DNA from: Bacteroidales bacterium UBA2714
GTDB taxonomy: Bacteria > Bacteroidota > Bacteroidia > Bacteroidales > P3
Direction: 5' to 3'
Length of the DNA stretch: 64,000 nt
NCBI GenBank assembly: GCA_002354035.1
Contig: DEKU01000020.1
Coordinates: 52,335-116,334 of the forward strand
Numbering within the stretch: position 1 is the stretch's first letter; each line of letters begins with the position of its first letter. Below the pieces are notes generated by a model. It was given only the letters and a program-made list of their open reading frames with translations, had not been told where the DNA came from and made no database searches. The translations under genes were made by a program, and so were the position numbers. Below, piece by piece: positions 17,732 through 26,301 of this stretch.

Positions 17732-17739
17732 CAAAAATA
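17732..17739 (-). promoter_or_regulatory. Probable -7 box for the LEA14-like gene
   Basis: Reads TATTTTTG on the minus strand, a full TAnnTTTG match about 31 bp before the chosen ATG at 17701. It supports the short start, because the longer frame would begin upstream of the promoter. Confidence 0.5.
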
Positions 17740-17839
17740 CGTTTTTTTTTTGATTCATGCATAGTGTAAATAAAAAAAGAAACACAAAAGAAGAGGAAAG
17801 AAAAGAGAAAAGATTGTTTTGGAACTGAGTTCCTAATAG

Positions 17840-19246
17840 TTAGATTGCAGAATTGTCGGGTTGACTGATTGTCACATTATTTGGATTATATTTGGCGCTG
17901 AGGCTGCGGTTGATAGATATGGCAAAGGGAATGGTGAGGATGAAGGTGAGGAGGTCGGCCGCCGCCTGTGCCATTTCGACCCCCGCCAAGCCGAGCCATT
18001 GCGGCAGCAAAAGGATGGCGGGAATAAAAAAGAGTCCCTGGCGCCCGATGGAGAGGAGGGTGGCGGGAAGCGTGTGGCGGATGTTCTGGAGCAGCATGCC
18101 TGTGGTTGTGGCAAGGGTGCAGAGGGGAAAGACTATGCACTGCCATCGGAGTGCGCTGGCTCCGATGCGTATCAGTTCGGGGTCTTCGCTCCGGAAGAGG
18201 GATATGATTTGGGGCGCAAAGATATAGCCCAATGTGGATAGAACGGTGAGCATGACGAAGGAAAGGCTGAACGTGAAGAGGTAGGCCTGGCGGACACGCT
18301 GGTAGAGCCGGGCTCCGTAATTGTAGCCGCACACGGGTTGGAAACCTTGTGCGAAACCCAGTATCAGCGAGAAAGCAAACATCGTGGTGCGCGACACTAC
18401 TGCGAATGCGGCCACGCTGGAAGCCTCATGGCCCAAGGGCGCATAGTGGGCAGCGGCGTGGTTGAGCATGATGGCGGACAGGCAATTGAAAGCCTGCCGG
18501 AAAAGTGAAGGCAGCCCTCCGGCCACTATCTCGCGGTAGACGGAGACCGAGGGTCGGAAGTTGGAAAACCGAATGTGGACAGCCTCGCTCCGCATGGTTC
18601 CCCGCAGCAGGATGGCCCAGGCAAAAAGCTGGCTCACGGCTGTGGCCACAGAGGCTCCCGTGACGCCCATCCCAAGGCCAAAGATGAGAACCGGGTCGAG
18701 AATTATGTTGAGAATCGCACCGCTCACTATGCCCACCATCCCGAACCGCGCATTCCCCTGCAGGCGGAGCTGATTGTTCAACGTCAGGGCCGACATCATG
18801 AATGGCGAGGCCAGAAGAATAAAACGCAGATAGTTGCATGCGTGGGGAACTACGTTGGGCGGAGCCCCTAAAAGCACCACAATCCTTGGCAGCAGAGGCA
18901 GGCCCACAAGAGCAGCCACAGCGCCCACCATGAGCGGTGAGAAAAAACCCACGGCCGCCATCTGGCCCGCACGCTCGTAGTGCCTGGCACCCAACGCGCG
19001 CGAAATGAAATTCCCTGACCCATGCCCAAAGAAAAAACCCACGGCTTGGATGAAAGTCATGTAGGCAAAGGCTATCCCGATGCCGGCCGTGGCCTCGGTG
19101 GACAGCCTGCCCACGAAGGCCGCATCCACAACGTTATACAGCGCCGTCACCACCATGCTGATCATCGAAGGCACAGCCAGCCGCAACACCAGTCGGGGAA
19201 CCGGCGTTTGCGTCATCTCGATGTACTTCTTGTCAAGTCCAGCCAT
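17840..19246 (-). CDS. MATE family efflux transporter
   Basis: 468 residues, about twelve membrane segments in two six-helix halves. The N-terminus MTQTPVPRLVLRLAVPSMISMVVTALYNVVDAAFVG is the canonical MATE opening (P-...-YN-vD--fvG). The second half has the related pattern PSLFRQAFNCLSAIMLNHAAA, and helix 7-8 contains GFAQGFQPVCGYNYGA, a strong MATE signature. It likely exports cationic compounds using Na+ or H+. A perfect hairpin at 19285-19312 separates it from the upstream dipeptidase operon, so it is probably a separate transcript. Substrate unknown. Confidence 0.9.
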   Translation of the reverse strand: MAGLDKKYIEMTQTPVPRLVLRLAVPSMISMVVTALYNVVDAAFVGRLSTEATAGIGIAFAYMTFIQAVGFFFGHGSGNFISRALGARHYERAGQMAAVGFFSPLMVGAVAALVGLPLLPRIVVLLGAPPNVVPHACNYLRFILLASPFMMSALTLNNQLRLQGNARFGMVGIVSGAILNIILDPVLIFGLGMGVTGASVATAVSQLFAWAILLRGTMRSEAVHIRFSNFRPSVSVYREIVAGGLPSLFRQAFNCLSAIMLNHAAAHYAPLGHEASSVAAFAVVSRTTMFAFSLILGFAQGFQPVCGYNYGARLYQRVRQAYLFTFSLSFVMLTVLSTLGYIFAPQIISLFRSEDPELIRIGASALRWQCIVFPLCTLATTTGMLLQNIRHTLPATLLSIGRQGLFFIPAILLLPQWLGLAGVEMAQAAADLLTFILTIPFAISINRSLSAKYNPNNVTISQPDNSAI

Positions 19247-19284
19247 GAGTCAGCTCCGTTGCGTAAAAGATGATTGGATAAGAT

Positions 19285-19312
19285 GATAGCGTGCCGCCAT
19301 CGGCACGCTATC
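19285..19312 (-). terminator. Terminator-type hairpin after the C69 gene
   Basis: Perfect 12-bp stem GATAGCGTGCCG / CGGCACGCTATC with a CCAT loop, between the C69 dipeptidase stop (19378) and the MATE start (19246). No T-run follows. It marks the probable 3' end of the operon that starts at 26191. Confidence 0.65.
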
Positions 19313-19377
19313 AAGTTGTTTTCTTTGTTGATGGAGCCTGAAGCTTTCAATACCAAGCTGAATGAGTCTTCAGTCGA

Positions 19378-20982
19378 TTAGAAGCCCATGCCGAACATGT
19401 GCCAATACTTTGCCTCCAGCTGGCTCCAAGCAAAAGAGGTGGTCTCATACTGGTCGCGGGTGAAATTGTTGAGCGTGGCGCGGCGGTCGTCGATACGGTT
19501 CAAGCGATCCAGACGCGAAGCTTCGCGCTCCACAACTTCCAGTCGGCCAAAGGCATTGTCTTCAAGCCGTTTCAGCTCGCTGCGCATCGAGGCTTTGGTG
19601 CGCTGCCAGGCCACTGTGGCCAGCTTGTTGGCACGGCGGTATTTCCAAAGGATGGCGTTGGGGTTATACTCTTTCTGGCCGCAGATGCTGAAAGGCTCGG
19701 GCAGCTCGCTGCCGCCGCAGAAGATGGGAATACGGGGCGACTGGCCCGGATTGTCGACCGACATCCAGCAGAGGCCGCCCACACAGTCGGGCAGCCAGTC
19801 GCGCAGCTGCGCCACAAACGAATAGGAGCACCACGCCACGCTCACCGTGCGGCGGAACTCCACCGTGCCGGGAGCAATCGTGTTCAGCGTGCGCTGCATC
19901 GACGAGCTGAGCCAGGGGTTGGCTATAGGGCTTATAATCGTGTCAGTAAACTGTTTGCCCTGCTTGTCCTTCTGCACCACCGGCATGCGCAAGTTCTTGC
20001 ACATGTCCATGTCGGTCCCCTCGTAGGTGCTGCGCAGGAGTTCCATCACAGTCCGCACATCGACCTCCTTGTCCGGACGCACCGAGAAAGGAAGCTCTGT
20101 CGTGTCCATCGTCAGCCCCATAGAGGGTGCCAGCGCGTTGAGGATAAAATATTCGCGTTCGCGGAAATTCTTGCCGTTGGCATAGCTGCTGTTGAATGCC
20201 TTCCAGAACACAAAGTCGCCTTTGCCGTCCCACAGCCCGTACCGGCGGGCCACACTCTCGCAGTTGTCCGAGCACATGAAATACTCCGTGTTGCCCCGTT
20301 GCAGACGGCCGATGCGGGGAATATTGCAGCTGACGCCCACATGGTCGTCGGGAATGCGCTGTGCGGCCCACACGCCGCCTATGCTCTCTTTTCCCTCGCC
20401 TATGATCTCCATCTGCCATACCTCCTTCGGGTCGGCAATCGTCAGGCACTCGCCGCCGTCGCCATAGCCATACACCTTCACCAAATCTGCAATCAGGCGG
20501 ATGGCGTCGCGCGCCGTAGTGCAGCGCTGCAGGGCCACACGCTCCAGCTCCTCAATCAGGAACATGCCCGCAGGGTTGCGCAGTGTGTCCGGGCCACCGA
20601 AAGTGCTCTCCCCAATGGCCAGCTGATGCTCGTTCAGGCAGGGATAAGCCGTGTTGAGATATGCATAAGTATGAGAGGCCTCGGGGATGGCACCCACCAG
20701 ACGCACACCCGTCGTGTCGCCGCGGAACGTGGTGTGCAGCGTCCCTTTGTACACCGCATGCACCGACCCCGGCTCGTGGTCAGCCGCTGGCTCCATGTGC
20801 ATCCAAGTGCGGTAACGCCCGTCGCAAGTGTGCGACGTAACCACACTTCCGTCGCGCGAGGCCCGCTTGCCCACCATGATGCTGGTGCAGCTCTGTCCGT
20901 CAAACTCCGGTTGGCTCAGCTCCTGACTCCATACGGAAAGGAACATCGCCGTCAAGACAATCGAAAATAAAAACTTCTTCAT
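19378..20982 (-). CDS. C69 family dipeptidase, secreted
   Basis: 534 residues. Signal peptide about 1-19 (ends SVWSQ). The N-terminal nucleophile region reads CTSIMVGKRASRDGSVVTSHTCDG, the PepD/C69 motif in which Cys becomes the catalytic N-terminal residue in related Ntn hydrolases; here it follows 12 residues of leader after the signal. Further family motifs: AIGESTFGG, YGYGDGGECLTIADP, VWQMEIIG and CNIPRIGRL. It is the last gene of the mur operon, 23 bp after the M20 gene, and likely cleaves dipeptides in the periplasm, possibly wall-derived ones given the context. Note the signal peptide: many C69 dipeptidases are cytoplasmic. Confidence 0.87.
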   Translation of the reverse strand: MKKFLFSIVLTAMFLSVWSQELSQPEFDGQSCTSIMVGKRASRDGSVVTSHTCDGRYRTWMHMEPAADHEPGSVHAVYKGTLHTTFRGDTTGVRLVGAIPEASHTYAYLNTAYPCLNEHQLAIGESTFGGPDTLRNPAGMFLIEELERVALQRCTTARDAIRLIADLVKVYGYGDGGECLTIADPKEVWQMEIIGEGKESIGGVWAAQRIPDDHVGVSCNIPRIGRLQRGNTEYFMCSDNCESVARRYGLWDGKGDFVFWKAFNSSYANGKNFREREYFILNALAPSMGLTMDTTELPFSVRPDKEVDVRTVMELLRSTYEGTDMDMCKNLRMPVVQKDKQGKQFTDTIISPIANPWLSSSMQRTLNTIAPGTVEFRRTVSVAWCSYSFVAQLRDWLPDCVGGLCWMSVDNPGQSPRIPIFCGGSELPEPFSICGQKEYNPNAILWKYRRANKLATVAWQRTKASMRSELKRLEDNAFGRLEVVEREASRLDRLNRIDDRRATLNNFTRDQYETTSFAWSQLEAKYWHMFGMGF

Positions 20983-21005
20983 AGTGTATTCGTATTATTA
21001 ATGTT

Positions 21006-22112
21006 TTATTGATCAACCATGGTTGTGATTTCGCAGAAATCGCAGATCACCGTAGTGACAAACTGCGTGGCGGGGCCGATGAGCTGGTCTGGGAAATCAT
21101 ACTCGGGGTGGTGCAGCTCCGGCTGATCCTCGCCGCTGCCGATGCCGAACATTGCTCCGGGGAACATCGCCAGATACCGCCCGAAATCTTCCGACCAGCG
21201 GAAGGGTCCTTCCTTATATTCCACCGGGATGCCCGCCTTGGTCGCCACCTTCTGCAGCCGCTCCACGAGACGGGCGTGGTTCACCGTGGCGCTGAACGGG
21301 TCGCGGATGGTCGACTCCACCGTCAGGTGATGCTGTGCTGCTGTGAGCGCTACAATATTATTGGCCTGGGCAATCAGTTGGTGGATGGTGTTGTTAGAGA
21401 ATGCCCTCAGGGTGTACATGATTTCAGCCTCGCCGGCAGAGGTACCGAACGTCTCGTCGCCCAAGCGGACACAGATAAGTGTGCTCTGCCTGAAATTGTC
21501 GCCCGTCTGGTCGGGCAAGGAGTTTAGTTTGTCAAACTCCCTAATGATTTCAGCCACCGCCAGACCGGGATTTATGCCCTTTTCGGGGGTGGAGGCGTGA
21601 GTGGCGCGACCTTTAAGATTGTATATGATGCCCGACGACGCGGCGGCGAAGGTGCCGCGGTTCAGGACCACCGTGCCCAACGGGAACCCGGGGAGATTGT
21701 GGAATCCGAAGACTGCCACAACCTTGTACTGCTGGAGGATATTTGCCTTGATGATTTTTTCGGCTCCCGTTCCCGTCTCTTCCTCAGGTTGGAAAACGAG
21801 GATGACATTGTGGTCGCTGTCGTGGAAATTGTCGCCAAGCCAATGGGCAACTTGCAGAAGAATTGTAGCATGGCCGTCATGACCGCACCGGTGGCCAATG
21901 GGGAGGGCGTCGATGTCGCATCGCATCGCAATGGTGAGATTTGTCGGAACGGTACCCCAAATGGCAATGATGCCATAGCCGCCCACATGGGTGTGGAGCT
22001 GGTCGGGATGGCAGGAGGAGAGTTCGTTGGCAATGAGGTCATGGGCATATTGCTCTTGGCCCGAGATGCCAGGATGCTGGTGCAAGGCGTGTCTTATGTC
22101 GGAGGGAGTCAT
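21006..22112 (-). CDS. M20D family amidohydrolase / aminoacylase
   Basis: 368 residues, cytoplasmic. The metal site is visible: MRCDIDALPI, GHRCGHDGHATILLQVA (Cys/His ligands of M20D) and FQPEEETGTGAEKI (catalytic Glu). A dimerisation lid domain follows (about 170-290; GRATHASTPEKGINPG), then the C-terminal HHPEYDFPD His ligand. M20D enzymes hydrolyse N-acyl amino acids or gamma-linked amides. Located 13 bp after murD and 23 bp before the C69 dipeptidase, so a role in trimming peptidoglycan-derived amides is plausible but unproven. Confidence 0.87.
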   Translation of the reverse strand: MTPSDIRHALHQHPGISGQEQYAHDLIANELSSCHPDQLHTHVGGYGIIAIWGTVPTNLTIAMRCDIDALPIGHRCGHDGHATILLQVAHWLGDNFHDSDHNVILVFQPEEETGTGAEKIIKANILQQYKVVAVFGFHNLPGFPLGTVVLNRGTFAAASSGIIYNLKGRATHASTPEKGINPGLAVAEIIREFDKLNSLPDQTGDNFRQSTLICVRLGDETFGTSAGEAEIMYTLRAFSNNTIHQLIAQANNIVALTAAQHHLTVESTIRDPFSATVNHARLVERLQKVATKAGIPVEYKEGPFRWSEDFGRYLAMFPGAMFGIGSGEDQPELHHPEYDFPDQLIGPATQFVTTVICDFCEITTMVDQ

Positions 22113-22125
22113 TGTAAGAATACTT

Positions 22126-23436
22126 TTATTGTGAGTCTTTGATTAATTGTTTATATGTATTTCCTCTGTGTTCGAAATTGGAGAAAGAATCATAACTGGC
22201 AGCAGCGGGAGACAGAAGACAAATACCTCCTTTGCAGGTATGGTCGTAGCACCAGGGAATGATGATGGTATAATCGTTTTCGGCAAGGAGGGTCTTTCCG
22301 TCTATGAGCTTGTCGGAGTTCCATTCGTTGAGCATCCGTTGTCCGGCTGCCCCGACAAAAACAAGGTTATTGACAGGGGAGCAGGGGGCTGGAGGATGGG
22401 CAAGGAAATGACCCAGCGCGGTGTAGTCGATCCCTCGGTCGAAGCCACCTAATATGAGGGTGTCGACATGTTTGAGGGCCGACACGGCTGCCATTGTGGC
22501 TTCGGGGATGGTGCTGATTGAGTCGTTGTAGAAGGTTATTCCTTTGTATGTGCCTACGAGCTCCAGGCGGTGGGGAAGCCCTTTGAAGGATGACAATGCT
22601 TGTGCAAACTGTTCGAGTGTTACTCCGAAGAGTTCGGCCACTTTGTAGGCCACATATATGTTGGATAAGTTGTGGTCGCCAGGCAGCGAGGTATGCAATG
22701 AGGGGATGACGCTGTGTTGGGCGTCGAGAAGGGAGTAGGGGTGGAGGGTTGAAGGGATGTGAGACCGGAGGGTTTCGGTTATGTGCGTGAGGTCGCCACT
22801 GTCTGTGCAATAGAAAAAGTGGTCTCCGGACTGTTGGTTGAGTGCTATTTGCATTTTAGCCATCTGGTAGTCGTGGTAGCTGTGGTAGTGGTCCAGGTGT
22901 TCCTGATAGAGGTTTAGAAGGATGCCAATATGTGGAGCCTGGTGTATGTTTTCCAATTGATGGCAGGAGAATTCGGCAACTACTATGGCTTGTTCGTCTA
23001 TCTGAGGCAGTATGTCGAAAAGGGGGATGCCTATATTCCCGGCCAGGATGATTCGGCGAGAGGGACTCAATGTCTGGTCAAGAACGTGCTGAATAAGAGA
23101 TGTTGTGGTGCTTTTGCCTTTGGTGCCTGTCACGGCGATGGTTTGAGCCCCGTAGACTTGGAGGAAGATGTCGGTTTGGGAGCTGATGATGGCAGGATTG
23201 CATCTGCCTTCGAGCTTCATGGAGGGTATTCCTGGCGATTTGATGATGAGGTCGAAGGGGGAGGGCGTTTGGCTCAGTGTGGCATAGATTTCCTCGTCGT
23301 TGTGGGCTATCGTTACTTTACTTTCGGGTACAAGCTTTTGAAGCAAGGCGTGTGTGCTCTTGCCTTCGCGCCCATAGCCTGCTATCAGGATATGGCGGTT
23401 GTTCAGTAGATCAATTAGCTGCTGCTGCTTGTACAT
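22126..23436 (-). CDS. murD: UDP-N-acetylmuramoyl-L-alanine--glutamate ligase (MurD type)
   Basis: 436 residues of the Mur ligase fold. The N-terminal Rossmann domain has ILIAGYGREGKST, the central ATP-binding loop is GTKGKSTTTS (104-113), there is a HQLENIH motif, LNLYQEHLDHYHSYHDY (Mur ligase 'N-DHLD' region), and the C-terminal domain has LPHRLELVGTYKGITFYNDSIST, the classic MurD 'HR-E--------NDSK-T' with Ser in place of Lys. It overlaps murL by 26 bp. In Xanthomonas the equivalent MurD2 adds L-Glu, later epimerised by MurL; by context this enzyme probably does the same, so its stereospecificity may differ from ordinary MurD. Confidence 0.88.
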   Translation of the reverse strand: MYKQQQLIDLLNNRHILIAGYGREGKSTHALLQKLVPESKVTIAHNDEEIYATLSQTPSPFDLIIKSPGIPSMKLEGRCNPAIISSQTDIFLQVYGAQTIAVTGTKGKSTTTSLIQHVLDQTLSPSRRIILAGNIGIPLFDILPQIDEQAIVVAEFSCHQLENIHQAPHIGILLNLYQEHLDHYHSYHDYQMAKMQIALNQQSGDHFFYCTDSGDLTHITETLRSHIPSTLHPYSLLDAQHSVIPSLHTSLPGDHNLSNIYVAYKVAELFGVTLEQFAQALSSFKGLPHRLELVGTYKGITFYNDSISTIPEATMAAVSALKHVDTLILGGFDRGIDYTALGHFLAHPPAPCSPVNNLVFVGAAGQRMLNEWNSDKLIDGKTLLAENDYTIIIPWCYDHTCKGGICLLSPAAASYDSFSNFEHRGNTYKQLIKDSQ

Positions 23437-24781
23437 GGCTGTTGAGTGTGTTGAAGAGTGAGGTGGTCAGGTTGTGGTCAGGGCTTACCTGTCGTAGTGA
23501 AACGGATTTGCCATTTGCCACGAAATGGCTCAGCAATAGTGGACGTGAGTCTTTATACCAACGGGCGATGGCCATCTGGATGGCGGTGTTCACTTCGTCG
23601 ACGGTTCCTACGCATTCGAATGGCTTGGTTTCGCCGTGTCCCGTAAGCTCAATATAAAAGGGCATGAGGTCGGGGTCGTCGAGTAGGTTGCTCCCGAAGA
23701 TGCTTTCCAGTCGTTCAGGGGATATAAATGGGGAGAGGATGATGTATGCGAACAGGCATTTGGCACATTTGCCGCACCAGATGTCCTGCTTGCTGCCCGC
23801 ATTGCAGCTGCGGAAGACGTCGAAGTATTGGGGGTGGCGGCTAAAGAGCATGGCTATCTGCAACTCGGATAAAGGGCGCAGGAAGCTGAAGTAGTTGAAG
23901 GTGTCGCCATAGATTTGGGCGGTATGACGGCGGAAGTCGTCTTCAAATTCTTTGCTTTTAGAGTACTGGTGGTTCACGTTGGTGTCGGCCACGGTTGCCT
24001 CGTTGGCACTGGCTTCGTTGGACAGGGCTATGTTCGGAATGCCGCTCAGCTGGGCGGCCAGCAAGGAGTAGAAAGCCAGCATGGCACTGAAAGGAGTGTG
24101 GCCATTAAGGCATCCCTCTTGGTTGAGTTGTAGCAGATGGGGGTGGATGGTGCGGCGGATAACCAGTACGTCGTCCATGGTGTAGCCAGCGGCTTTGATG
24201 CAATTTTCCGTTGCCCCTCTGGGGTTCATGATGAGGGGGACGATAAGGTTGTTGTTTTGGGTGGCCGCCCTCAGCACTTCGAGGGTTACCACCGAGTCTT
24301 TCCCGCCGCCAATGGGTACGAGATAGCGTTGGCCGCTGGGCAGTGGCAGGCTGTCGCATTGGGGGGTCGGCATCTGTCCATGGCTTTCAATCTGCATGAA
24401 GTCGTCGGGTGTGGCTTTGATGCCGTTGATGTAGAAGAATTCCCCTAATCCGTTATAATATATCTTTTTCCAGAAGCTGATTTGGCTGGGCGAGAGCGAG
24501 CCACAGGCTACTACGACCCGTGGGGGACAGAATGATTTCCAGTAGCTGATTAGTTCAATCATCCCGATGTTGAAAATCAAGGTGTCCAGAGTTTTCTTGT
24601 CTGTATTGAAATTCAAGAATGGACGGGTCGGGATGACAGCCGAGGGGAGAAACCGGTGGTTGCCGATGCGAAAGGTAAAAACGATGTGCAGCCCGTCGGA
24701 CTGCACATCGTATGTATAACTTTCATAGACAAACTCATCGTATGTCTTGCGGAAAGCGTCGTATTTTGTCTGGTTGGACAT
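23411..24781 (-). CDS. murL: UDP-MurNAc-L-Ala-L-Glu epimerase (MurL)
   Basis: 456 residues. Features: a PP-loop-like ATP motif VPIGGGKDSV (about 156-164), the segment ALSNEASANEATVADTNVNHQYSKS, and a cysteine cluster WCGKCAKCLFAY. These fit MurL, described in Xanthomonas oryzae as an ATP-dependent epimerase that converts terminal L-Glu of UDP-MurNAc-L-Ala-L-Glu to D-Glu. The 26-bp overlap with a murD gene is the decisive context: the two act one after the other. The frame ends at 23411, inside the murD start region, implying translational coupling. An alternative is an unrelated PP-loop enzyme, but the murD partner makes this unlikely. Confidence 0.85.
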   Translation of the reverse strand: MSNQTKYDAFRKTYDEFVYESYTYDVQSDGLHIVFTFRIGNHRFLPSAVIPTRPFLNFNTDKKTLDTLIFNIGMIELISYWKSFCPPRVVVACGSLSPSQISFWKKIYYNGLGEFFYINGIKATPDDFMQIESHGQMPTPQCDSLPLPSGQRYLVPIGGGKDSVVTLEVLRAATQNNNLIVPLIMNPRGATENCIKAAGYTMDDVLVIRRTIHPHLLQLNQEGCLNGHTPFSAMLAFYSLLAAQLSGIPNIALSNEASANEATVADTNVNHQYSKSKEFEDDFRRHTAQIYGDTFNYFSFLRPLSELQIAMLFSRHPQYFDVFRSCNAGSKQDIWCGKCAKCLFAYIILSPFISPERLESIFGSNLLDDPDLMPFYIELTGHGETKPFECVGTVDEVNTAIQMAIARWYKDSRPLLLSHFVANGKSVSLRQVSPDHNLTTSLFNTLNSHVQAAAAN

Positions 24782-24811
24782 TGGGTTTGCAGCGGCAAGC
24801 CATTGGCCGTA

Positions 24812-26191
24812 TTATTTCAGTTTGAACTCTGTAACTCCGATAAGGTTGCCGTTGGCATAGAGGCTCAATCTGTAAACGCCCGACTCAAGTTCGGTTTGAT
24901 CGTCGCAGCTCCAGCTCATGTCGAAAGGACGGGTCTGGCCGGTGAATTCGTATGCTTGAACCATCGTGTAGGTGGTGCGGACGCCGTTGGCATCGAATTT
25001 CTGCTCGACGGTACCGTTGTGGAGCACCACATTTGACGGGGAGGTGATGACAGCATAGAGGGTGATGGTGCCAGGCTCGACAACGGAGTTGCCCATCAAG
25101 TATCCTTCGATGCGGAAGGCGTGGGTTGCGGAGGCGCGAGAAGTGGGTTTGCCGGTGCCGTTGCTGAGGCGCTTGAGCGGGGTGACGTTCAGTTCGGAGG
25201 TGGAAAGAACTGAGGCACGGCTCATCTTAGCGGCCATTTTGGCGTTCTCCACGGCCACGTTCTCCACGTTCTTCTTCATGGTTACAACTTGGCTGCGGAG
25301 GCTGTCGTTCTCATTCTTAAGGATAATGTTCTCGGCACGCAGACGTTCCAGTTCTTCGTAATATTCGTCGCATTGAGCTTGCAGCTGGGCCAGTTTCTTG
25401 TTTATCGATCCTTTGGTCTTGGCGGTAGAGGCTTTGGTTTGGTCAGCGGCGTTGCTGGCGTTCTTGGCAGCCTCGCTGGCCAGGGCCACCTGTTTGGCCA
25501 GTTCTTCTCTCAGACGGTTGATTTCGTTCTGCTGGTTGGCCACCTGGTCTTGGAGCTGAGCCACCTGAGCGGCATATTCAGCATTGGTAACCTTCTGGCT
25601 TTCGGCACGCTGCCCCATCAGGTAAGCCACGTGTGCCACCAACGAGTCGTTGATGCAGGTAAGGGCTACCTTGTCGTTGGTGAGGGCAATAATACGGTTC
25701 TCTTGGTCTTTCACCAGCATCTGCAAGCGGGCCAAGGCTTCGCGGTCGGCATAGTTGTCGGCGGCCTTCAAAGCATTGAGTTCGGCAGTCTGTTGGTTCA
25801 AACGTTCTTGCAGACGGTTGATTTCGGCTTTGCGGGAAGCCAGTTCGGCATTCAGTTTTTTCAGTTTTGCACTGCTCACTTTCGAACCCTGGCGCGTACC
25901 CTTGCCAGCCACGGTCCCTTTCGAGCCAGAAGCGTTAAGTTGGTCTATCAGACGTTGGATTTCGGCAGCCTGAGCCTGAATGGAGCTGTCCTTCTCGGCC
26001 AGCTGACGGCTGTAGTCATCGCAGGTGCTCTGCATCTCCTGATACTCTTTCATGATGTCGTTCAAGCGGGTCTGCATTTCGTTGACCGTGGGTCCATTTT
26101 GACTGTTTTGGTTGCACGAAACAAGGCAGCCGACAGTCATAAATGTTAGTGCGACCACCTTGAAAATAGATACCTTTCTCATTGTCTTCAT
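24812..26191 (-). CDS. Coiled-coil lipoprotein
   Basis: 459 residues. Lipoprotein signal with lipobox VGCLVSC (Cys near 26). Residues about 35-320 are an almost continuous heptad-type coiled coil (EMQTRLNDIMKEYQEMQ..., LKKLNAELASRKAEINRLQ..., ENIILKNENDSLRSQV), interrupted by a Lys/Gly/Ser-rich linker near residue 100. A C-terminal beta domain of about 110 residues follows (GYLMGNSVVEPGTITLYAV ... SGVYRLSLYANGNLIGVTEFKLK), resembling immunoglobulin-like substrate-binding folds. First gene of the murL-murD-M20-C69 operon (30 bp before murL). An envelope-spanning or scaffold role is a guess. A second ATG at 26182 is also possible. Confidence 0.7.
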   Translation of the reverse strand: MKTMRKVSIFKVVALTFMTVGCLVSCNQNSQNGPTVNEMQTRLNDIMKEYQEMQSTCDDYSRQLAEKDSSIQAQAAEIQRLIDQLNASGSKGTVAGKGTRQGSKVSSAKLKKLNAELASRKAEINRLQERLNQQTAELNALKAADNYADREALARLQMLVKDQENRIIALTNDKVALTCINDSLVAHVAYLMGQRAESQKVTNAEYAAQVAQLQDQVANQQNEINRLREELAKQVALASEAAKNASNAADQTKASTAKTKGSINKKLAQLQAQCDEYYEELERLRAENIILKNENDSLRSQVVTMKKNVENVAVENAKMAAKMSRASVLSTSELNVTPLKRLSNGTGKPTSRASATHAFRIEGYLMGNSVVEPGTITLYAVITSPSNVVLHNGTVEQKFDANGVRTTYTMVQAYEFTGQTRPFDMSWSCDDQTELESGVYRLSLYANGNLIGVTEFKLK

Positions 26192-26233
26192 TGTATTTAT
26201 GTATTTAGATTATTCTATGTGAAAAATATTTTG

Positions 26234-26260
26234 TACTTTTGTAATCGAATTGCAAAGATA
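26234..26260. promoter_or_regulatory. Divergent, closely packed promoters
   Basis: Plus-strand TACTTTTG at 26234-26241 and minus-strand TATCTTTG at 26253-26260, both full TAnnTTTG matches, about 55 bp from their respective genes (26302 plus, 26191 minus). The two sets of polymerase contacts must overlap, so the two operons may compete or be co-regulated. Confidence 0.55.
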
Positions 26261-26301
26261 AATCTTTTTTTTTGAATAGACGGTTTTTCGACAAATTTTT
26301 T

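Noticed and set aside
19399..20970. 523-codon open frame on the plus strand
   Set aside because: Antisense to the C69 dipeptidase over its full length; rich in His/Arg/Ala with no family motif.
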